The notes under the pieces are model-generated. The model was not told the DNA's origin and did no database searches. It worked only from the letters and a program-made list of their open reading frames with translations. Both the position numbers and the translations under genes were made by a program. DNA of 64,000 nucleotides from Thermoplasmata archaeon (lineage in GTDB: Archaea; Thermoplasmatota; Thermoplasmata; Lutacidiplasmatales; UBA184): positions 85,042 through 149,041 of the forward strand of contig JAKIWL010000002.1 of assembly GCA_022750055.1 (NCBI GenBank), in the 5' to 3' direction. Below are positions 33,032 to 41,154 of the stretch, piece by piece (within the stretch, counting starts at the first letter, position 1; every line of letters starts with the position of its first letter).

Positions 33032-33772
33032 ATGGCGTGGAGCGCGGGGCAACGCTACCTCGTCGAGTTCGTGGGCACGTTCTCGCTCCTCCTCGCTGTG
33101 GGTGGCGCGGCGGTCTTCACCCTGGATCTCGGAGCGGGCTCGCTGGTCCGCGTCGTCCTGGTCTCCCTCTCGGTGGGGTTCGGGCTGATCGGTCTCCTCT
33201 ATTCGTTCGGAGAGATCTCGGGGGGCCATTTCAACCCCGCCGTGACGATCGGCGCGTGGGCCGCGGGGCGGTTCGCACCCCGTGATGTGCTTCCCTACCT
33301 CGCGGCGCAGGTGGCCGGGGGTATCGCCGGCATGGGGACCATCGCCGCCGTCGCCTACGGCAATCCGGACCTGTTCCACGCGGCCCAGGGAAGCGCCCTC
33401 GCATCCCAGTGCTACACCACGGGGGCGGTGGCCTGCGGTGGGTTCGGCTGGGGGGCGGTGTTCGTTCTCGAGACCGCGTTCACGTTCTTCCTGGTACTGG
33501 TCATTTTGTTTGCCACCCGGTCGGACGCGTCGGCGAAGAACCTCGCGCCGATCGGGATCGGCCTGACGCTGATCATGACGAACCTCGTGGGGATCCCCGT
33601 CGATGGCGCGTCCATCAACCCCGCCCGCAGCTTTGCGCCCGCCCTCCTGTCGGCCTTCTGGAGCTCGGGGAACTGGGCGATCCAACAGGACTGGATCTTC
33701 TGGGTCGCGCCCATCCTCGGCGGGGTGATCGCGGCCCTCGTCGACCGTGCGCTTCAGCCGGCTCGTCCCTAG
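33032..33772 (+). CDS. MIP-family aquaporin / aquaglyceroporin
   Basis: 246 residues with six membrane helices and two half-helices bearing NPA boxes: SGGHFNPAVTIGAW (about residue 68) and GASINPARSFAPAL (about 191). EFVGTFSLLLAVGG is the classical first helix. It passes water or small uncharged solutes. The Arg after the second NPA, part of the selectivity filter, is present. GC-rich inverted repeats at 33797-33821 after the stop may form a terminator-like hairpin. Confidence 0.93.
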   Translation: MAWSAGQRYLVEFVGTFSLLLAVGGAAVFTLDLGAGSLVRVVLVSLSVGFGLIGLLYSFGEISGGHFNPAVTIGAWAAGRFAPRDVLPYLAAQVAGGIAGMGTIAAVAYGNPDLFHAAQGSALASQCYTTGAVACGGFGWGAVFVLETAFTFFLVLVILFATRSDASAKNLAPIGIGLTLIMTNLVGIPVDGASINPARSFAPALLSAFWSSGNWAIQQDWIFWVAPILGGVIAALVDRALQPARP

Positions 33773-33892
33773 GCTGCCGGATCGGAACTCGGCGGGCGGC
33801 CGGGGGGCGCCCGCCTAACCCTGCCCACCGGGTCTCGGGCCATCGTTCCGCCCTCTCCTCTCCGTGGGCGCCGGTGCGCCGTCAAGCTTATC

Positions 33893-33898
33893 GGGGGA
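33893..33898 (+). promoter_or_regulatory. TATA-like box of tRNA-Ser
   Basis: CTTATC is centred about 26 bp before the first tRNA base. The rest of 33773-33892 shows only the hairpin after the aquaporin gene. Confidence 0.4.
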
Positions 33899-33921
33899 GA
33901 ACCTACCAAAGTCGCGGGCGT

Positions 33922-34038
33922 GCCGAGGTGGCTCAGTCCGGTACGGCGCGAGTCTGGAAAGCTCGTGGCGGAATACGCCTCGGGAGTTCAAACGCCGGTC
34001 CGGCCGACCCGGTCCGACGGAAACTCTCCCCCTCGGCG
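33922..34038 (+). tRNA. tRNA-Ser(GGA) with a ~32-nt insertion in the T-loop
   Basis: Acceptor GCCGAGG (33922-33928) pairs with CCTCGGC (34031-34037), discriminator G. The D-arm GCTCAGTCCGGTACGGC, the anticodon arm CGAGT-CTGGAAA-GCTCG (anticodon GGA) and the long variable arm GGCG-GAATA-CGCC are all correct for serine. The T-stem GGGAG is at 33982-33986, but its partner CTCCC lies at 34026-34030, so about 32 extra bases split the loop after TTCAAA. AAAC occurs at both junctions, so the exact borders slide. An archaeal non-canonical intron is the simplest explanation. No CCA is encoded. Confidence 0.85.
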
Positions 34039-34068
34039 CTCCCCACCGGGTAGGAGGAGGGAGCGCGC

Positions 34069-34560
34069 TTGACGGTGCCGGCTCGCCAGGTGGTTCCCGC
34101 CCTCCTCCAAGTCGACGCCGTGCTCCTCCGCCTGTCCGGCGACGATGCCCTCGCGGAGGTCTGCCGGTTTCTGCACCGCGAGTTCTCCCATTTCCATTGG
34201 GTCGGCGTCTACCGCTTGGACGGGGAGACTTTGCGGCTCGCCGGATGGGCCGGAGATCAGGCGACGGAGCACGTCAGCATCCCGGTAGGGCAGGGCCTGT
34301 GCGGGTTGGCCGCGCGGCAAAACGCCACGGTCCTCGTCGAGGACGTGTCGACGCGTCCGGAATACCTCGCCTGCTTTCCTGACACTCGGGCTGAGGTGGT
34401 CGTCCCGATCCGCGACGGGGCGGCCGTGATCGGGGAGATCGATGTCGACGGCCGAGTGGTCAGGGCGTTCGACGCGTCGGACGCGCGATTTCTCGAGCAG
34501 GTCGCGGCACATATCGTCGGACCGACGAAGGCCGCCGGTCGCGCCGCAGCCCCCGTGTGA
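34069..34560 (+). CDS. GAF-domain protein, free methionine-(R)-sulfoxide reductase-like
   Basis: 163 residues forming one GAF domain: HFHWVGVYRLDGETL, IPVGQGLCGLAA (about 83-94), EDVSTRPEYLACFPDTRAEVVVPI (about 102-125) and IGEIDVDG. The two Cys in GLCG and LACFP occupy positions of the resolving and catalytic Cys of the fRMsr (YebR) family. The third usual Cys is absent. It may reduce free methionine sulfoxide or merely sense a ligand. The TTG start is supported by AGGAGG 12 bp upstream. It lies 30 bp after the tRNA and converges on the pantothenate gene with about 100 bp of overlap. Confidence 0.7.
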   Translation: MTVPARQVVPALLQVDAVLLRLSGDDALAEVCRFLHREFSHFHWVGVYRLDGETLRLAGWAGDQATEHVSIPVGQGLCGLAARQNATVLVEDVSTRPEYLACFPDTRAEVVVPIRDGAAVIGEIDVDGRVVRAFDASDARFLEQVAAHIVGPTKAAGRAAAPV

Positions 34561-35287
34561 GTCGGCTCGCCATCTCCCTTCTTGCAACCGCCAAGAGCGC
34601 GCGTCGGTCGACCGGATCGAATCGTCCGGTGAACGGCCGGCGCCGCCTAGACCGGAGCCCCCGCGTGATCGCGCGGAGCGCCCGGGTGAGCTCATCGACG
34701 ATCGGAAGGTTTGCGACCTGCGAAGTTCGGGAAAGCGGGTTCAGGTCGATCGAGATCACCCGTTTTCCCATTCGCCGCATCGCGAGAGCGCGGTCCCCAT
34801 CCTCCAGGGGGACCACGCAAAGGTCGGCGCGCAGGATGCCGTCGCGCTCGGCGCGGGCCCGGTCCGAGGGGAGATGGGGGATCCGCCCGGTCGCTCGCTC
34901 CCCGAGGACGCCGACGACGCCGGCCCGTTGGAGGACTCGGACCACGGACCGGACCCGGGCGGGGGTCCGATGAAAGAGGTTGACCTCGACGACGAGTCCC
35001 GGGCGCGCTCGCTGAAGCGCCCGGATCTCGGCCGCGGCCAGAGCGGCGACGTTGCCGTTCACTGATAGGACGGGGTGCCGCGCGACGGCGAGCCACTGGG
35101 CGGCGATCCGTTCCGCCGTCCGCGCCGAGCGGGTCGACCGTTCCCCGAGAAAGTAGTCGAACGCCTCGCCGCGGCCATGGGCGATCAATCCTTCCGGGAC
35201 GACGAGGTGGGACCGGCTCGCTGCGCCCAGACGAGCTCGGGTCACGAGGCTACGGTAGCGGGGGTGACGCGGGGAGATGCGCGTCAT
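34460..35287 (-). CDS. 4-phosphopantoate--beta-alanine ligase (archaeal phosphopantothenate synthetase)
   Basis: 275 residues. ISPRHPRYRSLVTRARL, VPEGLIAHGRGEAFDYFLGE, PVLSVNGNVAALAAAEI, VEVNLFHRTPARV, VVPLEDGDRALAM and ISIDLNPLSRTSQVANLPIVD are the run of signatures of this archaeal coenzyme A enzyme (formerly DUF137). It joins phosphopantoate and beta-alanine with ATP, replacing bacterial PanC/CoaA order. About 50 residues of basic C-terminal tail extend beyond the family core and overlap the GAF gene on the other strand. It starts 14 bp after the coiled-coil gene and is probably co-transcribed with it. Confidence 0.9.
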   Translation of the reverse strand: MTRISPRHPRYRSLVTRARLGAASRSHLVVPEGLIAHGRGEAFDYFLGERSTRSARTAERIAAQWLAVARHPVLSVNGNVAALAAAEIRALQRARPGLVVEVNLFHRTPARVRSVVRVLQRAGVVGVLGERATGRIPHLPSDRARAERDGILRADLCVVPLEDGDRALAMRRMGKRVISIDLNPLSRTSQVANLPIVDELTRALRAITRGLRSRRRRPFTGRFDPVDRRALLAVARREMASRLTRGLRRDRRPSSVRRYVPRPAREIARPTRRTP

Positions 35288-35301
35288 CGCAGGGGAGACA
35301 G

Positions 35302-36117
35302 TCAGCCGCTCGGGTCGGGCTCGGCCGGTTTCAAGGCCTCGGTCGGGGTCTCCACCGGCTCCCGGACCGCGACGACTTCCGCCGCGGGGGCGGCGACCCC
35401 AACGCGATTCTCGAGCTGGGCGATCCGCTGCTCGATCGGGGACAGGCCCTCCTCGATCGACCGTTGGACCACGAGCTTGATGCCATCCTCGAGGGCCAAG
35501 AGGTCGCGGCCCAGGTCCGAGATACGACGGGCGTTCTCGTTGAGCAGGAGCCGGGTCTGCGTCGCGACCTTGTAGGTATCCGAGACCTCCTGCACCATGG
35601 CCTTCGACCCCTGGGAGAACGACTCGATCGACTCCCCGATCGGGCGCCAGGTTTCGCGCAACTCTTTCGTCAAACGGTTCGAGGCGGTCTCCGCGATGCG
35701 GTCGGTCCCCTCGGTGAACCCGCGTTCGAATCTCTCCGAGAAGGTCGCGGAGAGGACGTCGAGCCGCCCGACGAGGTCGGCTCGCGCGGTCGTGTCGGAT
35801 TCGGCGATCGCAGCGACTCGGTCCTCCACCGCTTGGAGCCGGGCGTTCAGGTTGGCGTACGACGAACCGACCAGCCGGTCCACGTGCGCTTGGGACGATT
35901 CGGCGGCTCGCAGGAGAAGGTGTAGCACCCAGTGCTCGCGTCCCTTGGCTTCCGCCAGGGGTCCGCGCTCGATCCGGTCGCGGGCTTCCCGGTTGTCGAT
36001 GAGTTGCTGAAGCTCTTGGAGGACCTCCAAGCGGAGGCGGGGAAGGGCTGCGTTCGACCTCGACGCTGCGTCGGTTTCGGGCGTCCGAGCCGCTGGGGTG
36101 GCGGGCCGGCCGCTCAT
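35302..36117 (-). CDS. Coiled-coil protein, unknown function
   Basis: 271 residues, nearly all helical: RLRLEVLQELQQLIDNREAR, then long heptad-rich runs through NLNARLQAVEDRVAAIAE, TFSERFERGFTEGTDRIAE and LGRDLLALEDGIKLVVQRS to LSPIEQRIAQLENRV, ending in a Pro/Glu/Ala-rich tail. There is no membrane segment or enzyme motif. Possibly a structural or scaffold protein of the DNA- or envelope-organising type. A TATA box lies about 28 bp upstream of the ATG. It is first in an operon with the phosphopantothenate synthetase. Confidence 0.75.
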   Translation of the reverse strand: MSGRPATPAARTPETDAASRSNAALPRLRLEVLQELQQLIDNREARDRIERGPLAEAKGREHWVLHLLLRAAESSQAHVDRLVGSSYANLNARLQAVEDRVAAIAESDTTARADLVGRLDVLSATFSERFERGFTEGTDRIAETASNRLTKELRETWRPIGESIESFSQGSKAMVQEVSDTYKVATQTRLLLNENARRISDLGRDLLALEDGIKLVVQRSIEEGLSPIEQRIAQLENRVGVAAPAAEVVAVREPVETPTEALKPAEPDPSG

Positions 36118-36141
36118 GTATCGGCGATGGCGGACGCGGGC

Positions 36142-36149
36142 CTATAAAG
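36142..36149. promoter_or_regulatory. TATA box of the coiled-coil gene, palindromic
   Basis: CTATAAAG reads leftward as CTTTATAG at leaderless distance from 36117. It also reads as a TATA box rightward into the 36161-36294 inverted-repeat region. Confidence 0.55.
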
Positions 36150-36160
36150 CATTGGGTTGT

Positions 36161-36294
36161 GTGGGGGCGGTTTTCCCGTCAGAGGACGGGTACCGGGCGT
36201 CCCAGCGAATCCCCATCTCGAGAATGCGATTCGTTCGGACGAGGGATCGCCCCAGGACCTGAGTCGGCGGTTACCGGAACCGCCCGGCCCCCAC
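36161..36294. other. Intergenic region framed by an inverted repeat
   Basis: GTGGGGGCGGTT (36161-36172) pairs with AACCGCCCGGCCCCCAC (36278-36294) apart from a few unpaired bases. The 105-bp interior has further short inverted repeats such as TTTTCCCGTC/GACGGG. It lies between the acyl-CoA dehydrogenase stop and the coiled-coil promoter. It may be a terminator-like fold or a small RNA read from the rightward TATA box. No tRNA is seen in it. Confidence 0.35.
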
Positions 36295-36299
36295 GAGAC

Positions 36300-37451
36300 C
36301 TAGTCGAACCCGCTCCCCAAGAGCTCGCGCGCGACCAGCAAGCGACGTATCTCCGAGGTTCCCGCCCCGATCTCGAGCAGCTTGGCGTCGCGAGCGAGTC
36401 GTTCGACTGGGTAGTCGCGGATGTAGCCGTAGCCTCCATGGACCTGGATCGCCTCGAGCGCGACGCGCGTGGAGGCTTCGCTCGAGTAGGTCAGGGCCGC
36501 CGCGCTGGCTTTCGCGCTCCGCTTGTCCGTCTGGACCGCGTCCAGGGCCTCATAGAGGAGCAGGCGGGAGGCCTCCTGTTCGAAGTACATGTCCGCGATC
36601 TTCGCTTGGATGAGCTGGAACCGTCCGATCTTCTGGCCGAACTGTTCGCGCTCCTTCGCGTATCGCAGCGACAGCTCGAGGCATTCAGCGATGATCCCGA
36701 CTGGGATCGCGGACAGTACCGCCCGCTCGACGTTGAGACCGGCCATCATGATCTCCACCCCCTGATTCTCGGTCCCGAGGAGTTGGTCGCCGGGGACTTC
36801 CATGTTCCGGAACGCGAGCTCCCCGGTCGGCGACCCTCGCATACCCATCTTGTCGAGTGACCGCGAAACCGTGAACCCCGCCTCGGTCCGGTTGACGATG
36901 AACGCACTGATTCCGCGAGAGCCTCGCTCCGGCGCCGTCTTCGCGTAGACGATCAAGGTATCGGCGACCGGTCCGTTGGTGATGAACTGCTTCGAACCGT
37001 TGAGCACGAAGTGAGCTCCCTTCCGAACGGCGGTCGTTCGCAGAGCGACTGCGTCCGAGCCCGCATCCGGCTCGGTCAAGGCAAGCGCGCCGACATGCCG
37101 TCCGGAGACCAGGTCCGGCAAGAATCGCGAGCGTTGCTCCGGCGTCGCGTTCCTAGAGATGTTGTCGGCGCAGAGGTTCGAATGCGCCCCGACCGAAAGC
37201 GCCAACGCAGGGCTGACGCGGGCGATCTCCACGAGCACGAGGGCCTGGGCCAGGTAGGAGAGGCCGAGCCCACCGTGCTCGACGGGAACCGTGATCCCGA
37301 GGAATCCGTCCTCCCCCATTCGTCGGAACAGGTCCCGGGGGAACCAGTCCTCCCGGTCCATCCGGGCGGCGAGCGGGGCGAGGTGGGTGCGGACAAAACG
37401 CCGTGCCGCCTCCTGGAGGCTCGTCTCCTCCTCGCTCAGCCGAAAATCCAT
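36300..37451 (-). CDS. Acyl-CoA dehydrogenase, isovaleryl-CoA dehydrogenase type
   Basis: 383 residues, normal for the family. [13 protein letters not shown] (about 122) and [13 protein letters not shown] bind [23 protein letters not shown] and the end [15 protein letters not shown] are C-terminal marks. The Glu that is catalytic in medium-chain enzymes is replaced (IGAGTSEI instead of IYEGTSQI), while [11 protein letters not shown] supplies a Glu on helix G, as in isovaleryl- and long-chain enzymes. Leucine breakdown or a branched acyl-CoA is therefore the likeliest use, needing an ETF not seen here. TATA box about 27 bp upstream; leaderless. Confidence 0.88.
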   Translation of the reverse strand: MDFRLSEEETSLQEAARRFVRTHLAPLAARMDREDWFPRDLFRRMGEDGFLGITVPVEHGGLGLSYLAQALVLVEIARVSPALALSVGAHSNLCADNISRNATPEQRSRFLPDLVSGRHVGALALTEPDAGSDAVALRTTAVRKGAHFVLNGSKQFITNGPVADTLIVYAKTAPERGSRGISAFIVNRTEAGFTVSRSLDKMGMRGSPTGELAFRNMEVPGDQLLGTENQGVEIMMAGLNVERAVLSAIPVGIIAECLELSLRYAKEREQFGQKIGRFQLIQAKIADMYFEQEASRLLLYEALDAVQTDKRSAKASAAALTYSSEASTRVALEAIQVHGGYGYIRDYPVERLARDAKLLEIGAGTSEIRRLLVARELLGSGFD

Positions 37452-37472
37452 GCACGGACGACCGAGCCAGCG

Positions 37473-37479
37473 ACATAAG
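37473..37479 (-). promoter_or_regulatory. TATA box of the acyl-CoA dehydrogenase gene
   Basis: CTTATGT on the minus strand, centred about 25 bp before the ATG. Confidence 0.5.
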
Positions 37480-37503
37480 TCTTGTCGAGGAGCGTCGCGG
37501 CCG

Positions 37504-39066
37504 TCAGGCCAGGGGCCCGGCGCGCCGCGCGCCCATCGCGATCCCTAACGTCCGGCGCCACGCCGCTCTCGGTCTCGGGAAGTCCGACCGATAGTGAGCG
37601 CCCCGGCTCTCCTCCCGGGCGAGTGCGGCCCTGGTGATGATCCGGGCCGTCAGCGTAGCATTCGCCCCTCGTCCGGCGAGCTCGCCCGATCGAGGCTCGC
37701 ATTCACGCTGGATTCGTCCGAGTTCGCGGCCCGCTTCCGCAAGTCCGGGGCCGTTTCGAACGATCCCCACTTGCGCCCAGAGAAGTTCCCCTACCCTCGG
37801 AAGGATCCGGCCGGGCTCATCGTGTCCTTCGCCAGGGTCGAGCCGAATCCGAACGAGCCGGGCGGGCGGTTTCGGTCCGCCGGGGGCAGGATGCAGCAAT
37901 TGGCGGACCGCCCGTTCTCCGAACACGAGGCCCTCGAGGAGGGAGTTGCTCGCGAGACGATTGGCGCCGTGCACCCCGGTGGAGGCAAGCTCACCGCAGG
38001 CCAGGACCCCGGGGAGACTCGTCCGGGCCTCGAGGTCGGTCGCCACTCCCCCGATCGTATAGTGGGCGGCAGGGGCGACCGGGATAGGGTCGCGGGATGG
38101 GTCGAGCCCGTACGTCGCGAGGAAGCGGCATACCGTCGGGAACCGCGCGAACAATCGGTCCCGAGGGATCGCGGTCGCGTCCAGCAGGACCCACCCGGCT
38201 CCACTGTGCCCAAGTTCGTCGCAGATCGCCCGGCACACGACGTCTCGCGTGGACAGCTCGCCCTGGGCGAGGCGGCCCTTCAGGAACCGTTCGCCTCGTA
38301 GGGTGGTGAGCAAGGCGCCCTCCCCCCGCAGCGCCTCGGTGATCAGGAAACGGGGCGCCCCTTCCCGAGCGAACGCGGTAGGGTGGAACTGGACGAACTC
38401 CATGTCCGTCAGGAGGGCGCCGGCCCGGAACGCGATCGCGATCCCGTCGCCAGTGGCGACCGACGGGTTCGAGCTCTGTCGATAGAGGCTACCGGCCCCC
38501 CCGGTCGCCAGCACGATCGGTCGGCCCGCCACCCGGACCTCCCCGCGCCCGTGCGTGGATAGGATAACGGTGGGCCCTCCCGTCGAGACGTCGACGCTCC
38601 GGAGGACGGTCCGCTCCAGGACTTCGATCCCCTCGGCCAAGGCGCGGCTGCGCAGCGTCTCTTCGACCTGGAAACCGGTCGCGTCGCCCCCAGCATGTAG
38701 TATGCGCGCCCGGGAGTGGGCCGCCTCCCGCCCAAGTGCGATCTTTCCGTCGACGGTATCGAACGGCACCCCGAACCGTACGAGGTCTGCGATACGGGCG
38801 GGAGCCTCAAAGGTGAGGACCCGGGCCGCCTCCGGATCCACGAGACCGTCTCCCGCGTTCCGGGTATCCTGCCAATGGAGCTCCACCGAGTCGTCATCGC
38901 CTAGCGCCGTGGCGATGCCGCCTTGGGCATACCGGGTGTTGGACTCCTCGAGCGTCGTCTTGGTCACGAGCGTCGGACGCAGCCCGAGCTCCCTGCACCG
39001 AAGCGCGACGAAGAGTCCCGCGATCCCGCTGCCGATGATGAGGGGCTGGTGGGCAGGGTCGGACAC
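37504..39066 (-). CDS. nadB: L-aspartate oxidase NadB
   Basis: 520 residues. Oxidises aspartate to iminoaspartate, the first step of NAD synthesis. The FAD dinucleotide loop [14 protein letters not shown] is at the N-terminus. [60 protein letters not shown] and [20 protein letters not shown], then [18 protein letters not shown], are characteristic of NadB rather than fumarate reductase. The frame extends another 77 residues upstream over non-coding-looking sequence; the GTG at 39066 gives the normal beginning. No nadA or nadC is adjacent. Confidence 0.9.
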   Translation of the reverse strand: MSDPAHQPLIIGSGIAGLFVALRCRELGLRPTLVTKTTLEESNTRYAQGGIATALGDDDSVELHWQDTRNAGDGLVDPEAARVLTFEAPARIADLVRFGVPFDTVDGKIALGREAAHSRARILHAGGDATGFQVEETLRSRALAEGIEVLERTVLRSVDVSTGGPTVILSTHGRGEVRVAGRPIVLATGGAGSLYRQSSNPSVATGDGIAIAFRAGALLTDMEFVQFHPTAFAREGAPRFLITEALRGEGALLTTLRGERFLKGRLAQGELSTRDVVCRAICDELGHSGAGWVLLDATAIPRDRLFARFPTVCRFLATYGLDPSRDPIPVAPAAHYTIGGVATDLEARTSLPGVLACGELASTGVHGANRLASNSLLEGLVFGERAVRQLLHPAPGGPKPPARLVRIRLDPGEGHDEPGRILPRVGELLWAQVGIVRNGPGLAEAGRELGRIQRECEPRSGELAGRGANATLTARIITRAALAREESRGAHYRSDFPRPRAAWRRTLGIAMGARRAGPLA

Positions 39067-39220
39067 GGGCTTCGGAGGTTCGAACGCCTCTTGGACCTTG
39101 TGGGGTCCCACGGCCTCACGCGGCCGCTCTGCTGCTTGGTCCTCCGGGAAGACCCAAGGGGCGCACGAACGCTCCCGCCCGCCCAGCGAGTAGGGCGCCT
39201 GCGCGGGCCGCTCTTCGATT

Positions 39221-40168
39221 CTACCGAAGCGGCGCGGTCCAACGATAGATCCGGGCCGAGTGAACGGTGTGGAACCCAAGGCGTTCGTACAACGCACGGG
39301 CCGGAAAGTTCGTATCGGTCACCCACAGCCGGACCGCCTCCCCTCCGCCGGCGGTCAGCTTGTCGATCGCGCCTTGGAGGAGATAGGAGGCAATCCCTCG
39401 ACGTCGCCATGTTGGATCCACCACCAGGTCGAGGACGATCGACCGACCCGGTGCCTGCTCGGCGACGAGGATCATCGCTGTCGGACGACCGTCTGACAGA
39501 ACGATCGCGCCTGAGCAGTCCTCCAGGATCCGTCCCAGGCGGCCTTCGACCAGCTCCGTCAGGCTCCGTCGTTCCTCCGCCAAGGTCTCCGCAGCAAGCC
39601 TCTCGTCTGGGCTTCCCCGAAACGATTCCCAATCGAGTTCGGCCAGCCGCTCGAGGGGCACCGAACGGATCGGGACGAGGGAACCTTGGGAGGGGGGGGG
39701 CAGAGTCCGGGCGGGAAGATTCTGATCGAGCGCGCGTTCCAGAGAATACCGGACCAGAATGTCCCCGCCAAAGCGCTGGACCGCCTGGTCTGCGAATCGG
39801 GTCTCTTGGGGCCCCTCGAGGCCGGAAAGACCGACATCGGCCCGCCGCACCTCCCTCGGCAAGGCGTGAAGCAGCGTCTCCGCGAGTCGCAAGGCACCCT
39901 GGGCCGCATCTCCGCTAGGCTCCATGTGGATGTGCGCGAACACGTGGCTGTCGCGACGAGAAAACACGACCAGCCCTGGTGTCGTCGCCTCTCGGCCGAG
40001 CCAGAAACCGGCGAGTTCTTCGGACCGCAGGTCTCGGGAGGCCTCCTCCGACCAGCTCGGCGGAAGGAACTCGCCTCGTTGCAAGAGCTCGCGTCGCAGC
40101 CCTCGGGTGCGTTCCAGGAGCTCCTCGAGCGGGGCTTCGTGCGCGGGGCGAGGGCCAGCCTCGTCCAC
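39221..40168 (-). CDS. GNAT-family N-acetyltransferase with N-terminal extension
   Basis: 315 residues. The C-terminal half is a GNAT fold: DLVVDPTWRRRGIASYLLQG holds the acetyl-CoA loop (RRRGIA, about residue 260), and LWVTDTNFPARALYERLGF is the closing strand. The N-terminal 150 residues look like a degenerate second GNAT or substrate domain (HVFAHIHMEPSGDAAQGAL). Substrate unknown. GTG start; 16 bp downstream of the PRPP synthetase gene on the same strand and probably co-transcribed. Confidence 0.75.
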   Translation of the reverse strand: MDEAGPRPAHEAPLEELLERTRGLRRELLQRGEFLPPSWSEEASRDLRSEELAGFWLGREATTPGLVVFSRRDSHVFAHIHMEPSGDAAQGALRLAETLLHALPREVRRADVGLSGLEGPQETRFADQAVQRFGGDILVRYSLERALDQNLPARTLPPPSQGSLVPIRSVPLERLAELDWESFRGSPDERLAAETLAEERRSLTELVEGRLGRILEDCSGAIVLSDGRPTAMILVAEQAPGRSIVLDLVVDPTWRRRGIASYLLQGAIDKLTAGGGEAVRLWVTDTNFPARALYERLGFHTVHSARIYRWTAPLR

Positions 40169-40184
40169 TTCTCGGGTCCTCCGC

Positions 40185-41066
40185 CTACCCGAGGCGGGGG
40201 ACCTCCCGCTTCAGGATCTGGGCCACATCCGGGGCGACCGAGGCCTTCTCCGCAGGGTTGAGGAGTGTGTCCGTGGAGAACAGCTCGTCGGTCACTGCCT
40301 TGATCCGCTCGAAGGCGTCCCGAAGGAAGAGACCGTGGGTGCAGGCGGCGGAAACGGCCCGGACTCGGTGGCGTCGTAGAAGCTTCGCCGCTTCCACGAT
40401 GGTCCCGCCGGTGGAGATGACGTCGTCCACGATTACCACCTGCTTCCCCTCGAGGTCGACCGGTGTGCTGGTCGGGAGACTGAGTTCCACCCGATCGCTG
40501 TCGATCCGCTTCTTTTCGAGGGACATCCACGGGCGGCCGAGCAGCTCGGCCATCCGCCGAACCCGGTCCACGCCGCCCTTGTCCGGAGAGACGAGGAGGT
40601 CGACCGGCCGCTCTCGCAAGAGCCGGGCGATGGCTGGTATCCCGCTCGCTTCAAAGACGGGCTTGGTGAACGACTGCATCGTCAGCGGGGAGTGCATGTC
40701 CACGGTCACGACGGCATCGGCCACGGCCTCGATGTGGCGGGAGAGGGCCCGCGCACTCACGGGCTCCCCCGGGAAGAACGAGCGGTCCTGCCGTGCGTAT
40801 CCAAAGTAGGGAACCACCACGATCAGTTTGCGGGCCCCGGCCTCACGGATCGCGTCCTCGAGCAGCAGCAACTCGATGAAATCCTGGTCGGTCCGACTCG
40901 ACTGGACGAGGACTACCTCCTCGCCGCCGAGGCGCCCTCCGATCCGGACGTATAACTCCCCGTCCGGGAATCGCTTGGAGAACGGGATCGCGAACGGCGC
41001 GTTGCCGAGCTCTCGGGAGATGCGTTCTGCCAGCGCCGTCGAGGCCGGTCCCCCGATTACATGCAA
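40185..41066 (-). CDS. prs: Ribose-phosphate pyrophosphokinase (PRPP synthetase)
   Basis: 293 residues. Makes PRPP from ribose 5-phosphate and ATP for nucleotide, histidine and NAD synthesis. Motifs are FPDGELYVRI (about 37), YFGYARQDRSFFPGEPVSA (about 92-110), TVDMHS, LLVSPDKGGVDRV, and the PRPP loop VVIVDDVISTGGTI (about 210-223). The TTG at 41066 starts the protein as LHVIGGPAST, matching archaeal relatives; the frame upstream overlaps the transporter gene end with non-family sequence. Confidence 0.93.
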   Translation of the reverse strand: MHVIGGPASTALAERISRELGNAPFAIPFSKRFPDGELYVRIGGRLGGEEVVLVQSSRTDQDFIELLLLEDAIREAGARKLIVVVPYFGYARQDRSFFPGEPVSARALSRHIEAVADAVVTVDMHSPLTMQSFTKPVFEASGIPAIARLLRERPVDLLVSPDKGGVDRVRRMAELLGRPWMSLEKKRIDSDRVELSLPTSTPVDLEGKQVVIVDDVISTGGTIVEAAKLLRRHRVRAVSAACTHGLFLRDAFERIKAVTDELFSTDTLLNPAEKASVAPDVAQILKREVPRLG

Positions 41067-41154
41067 TGCGGCCTCCGACCTGTGGGACGGGGCGGGGAAG
41101 AAAAACCTTCTGCCCCCGGTGGTCGCGATCGAGGGATACCGGTGGAGGCTTAGA

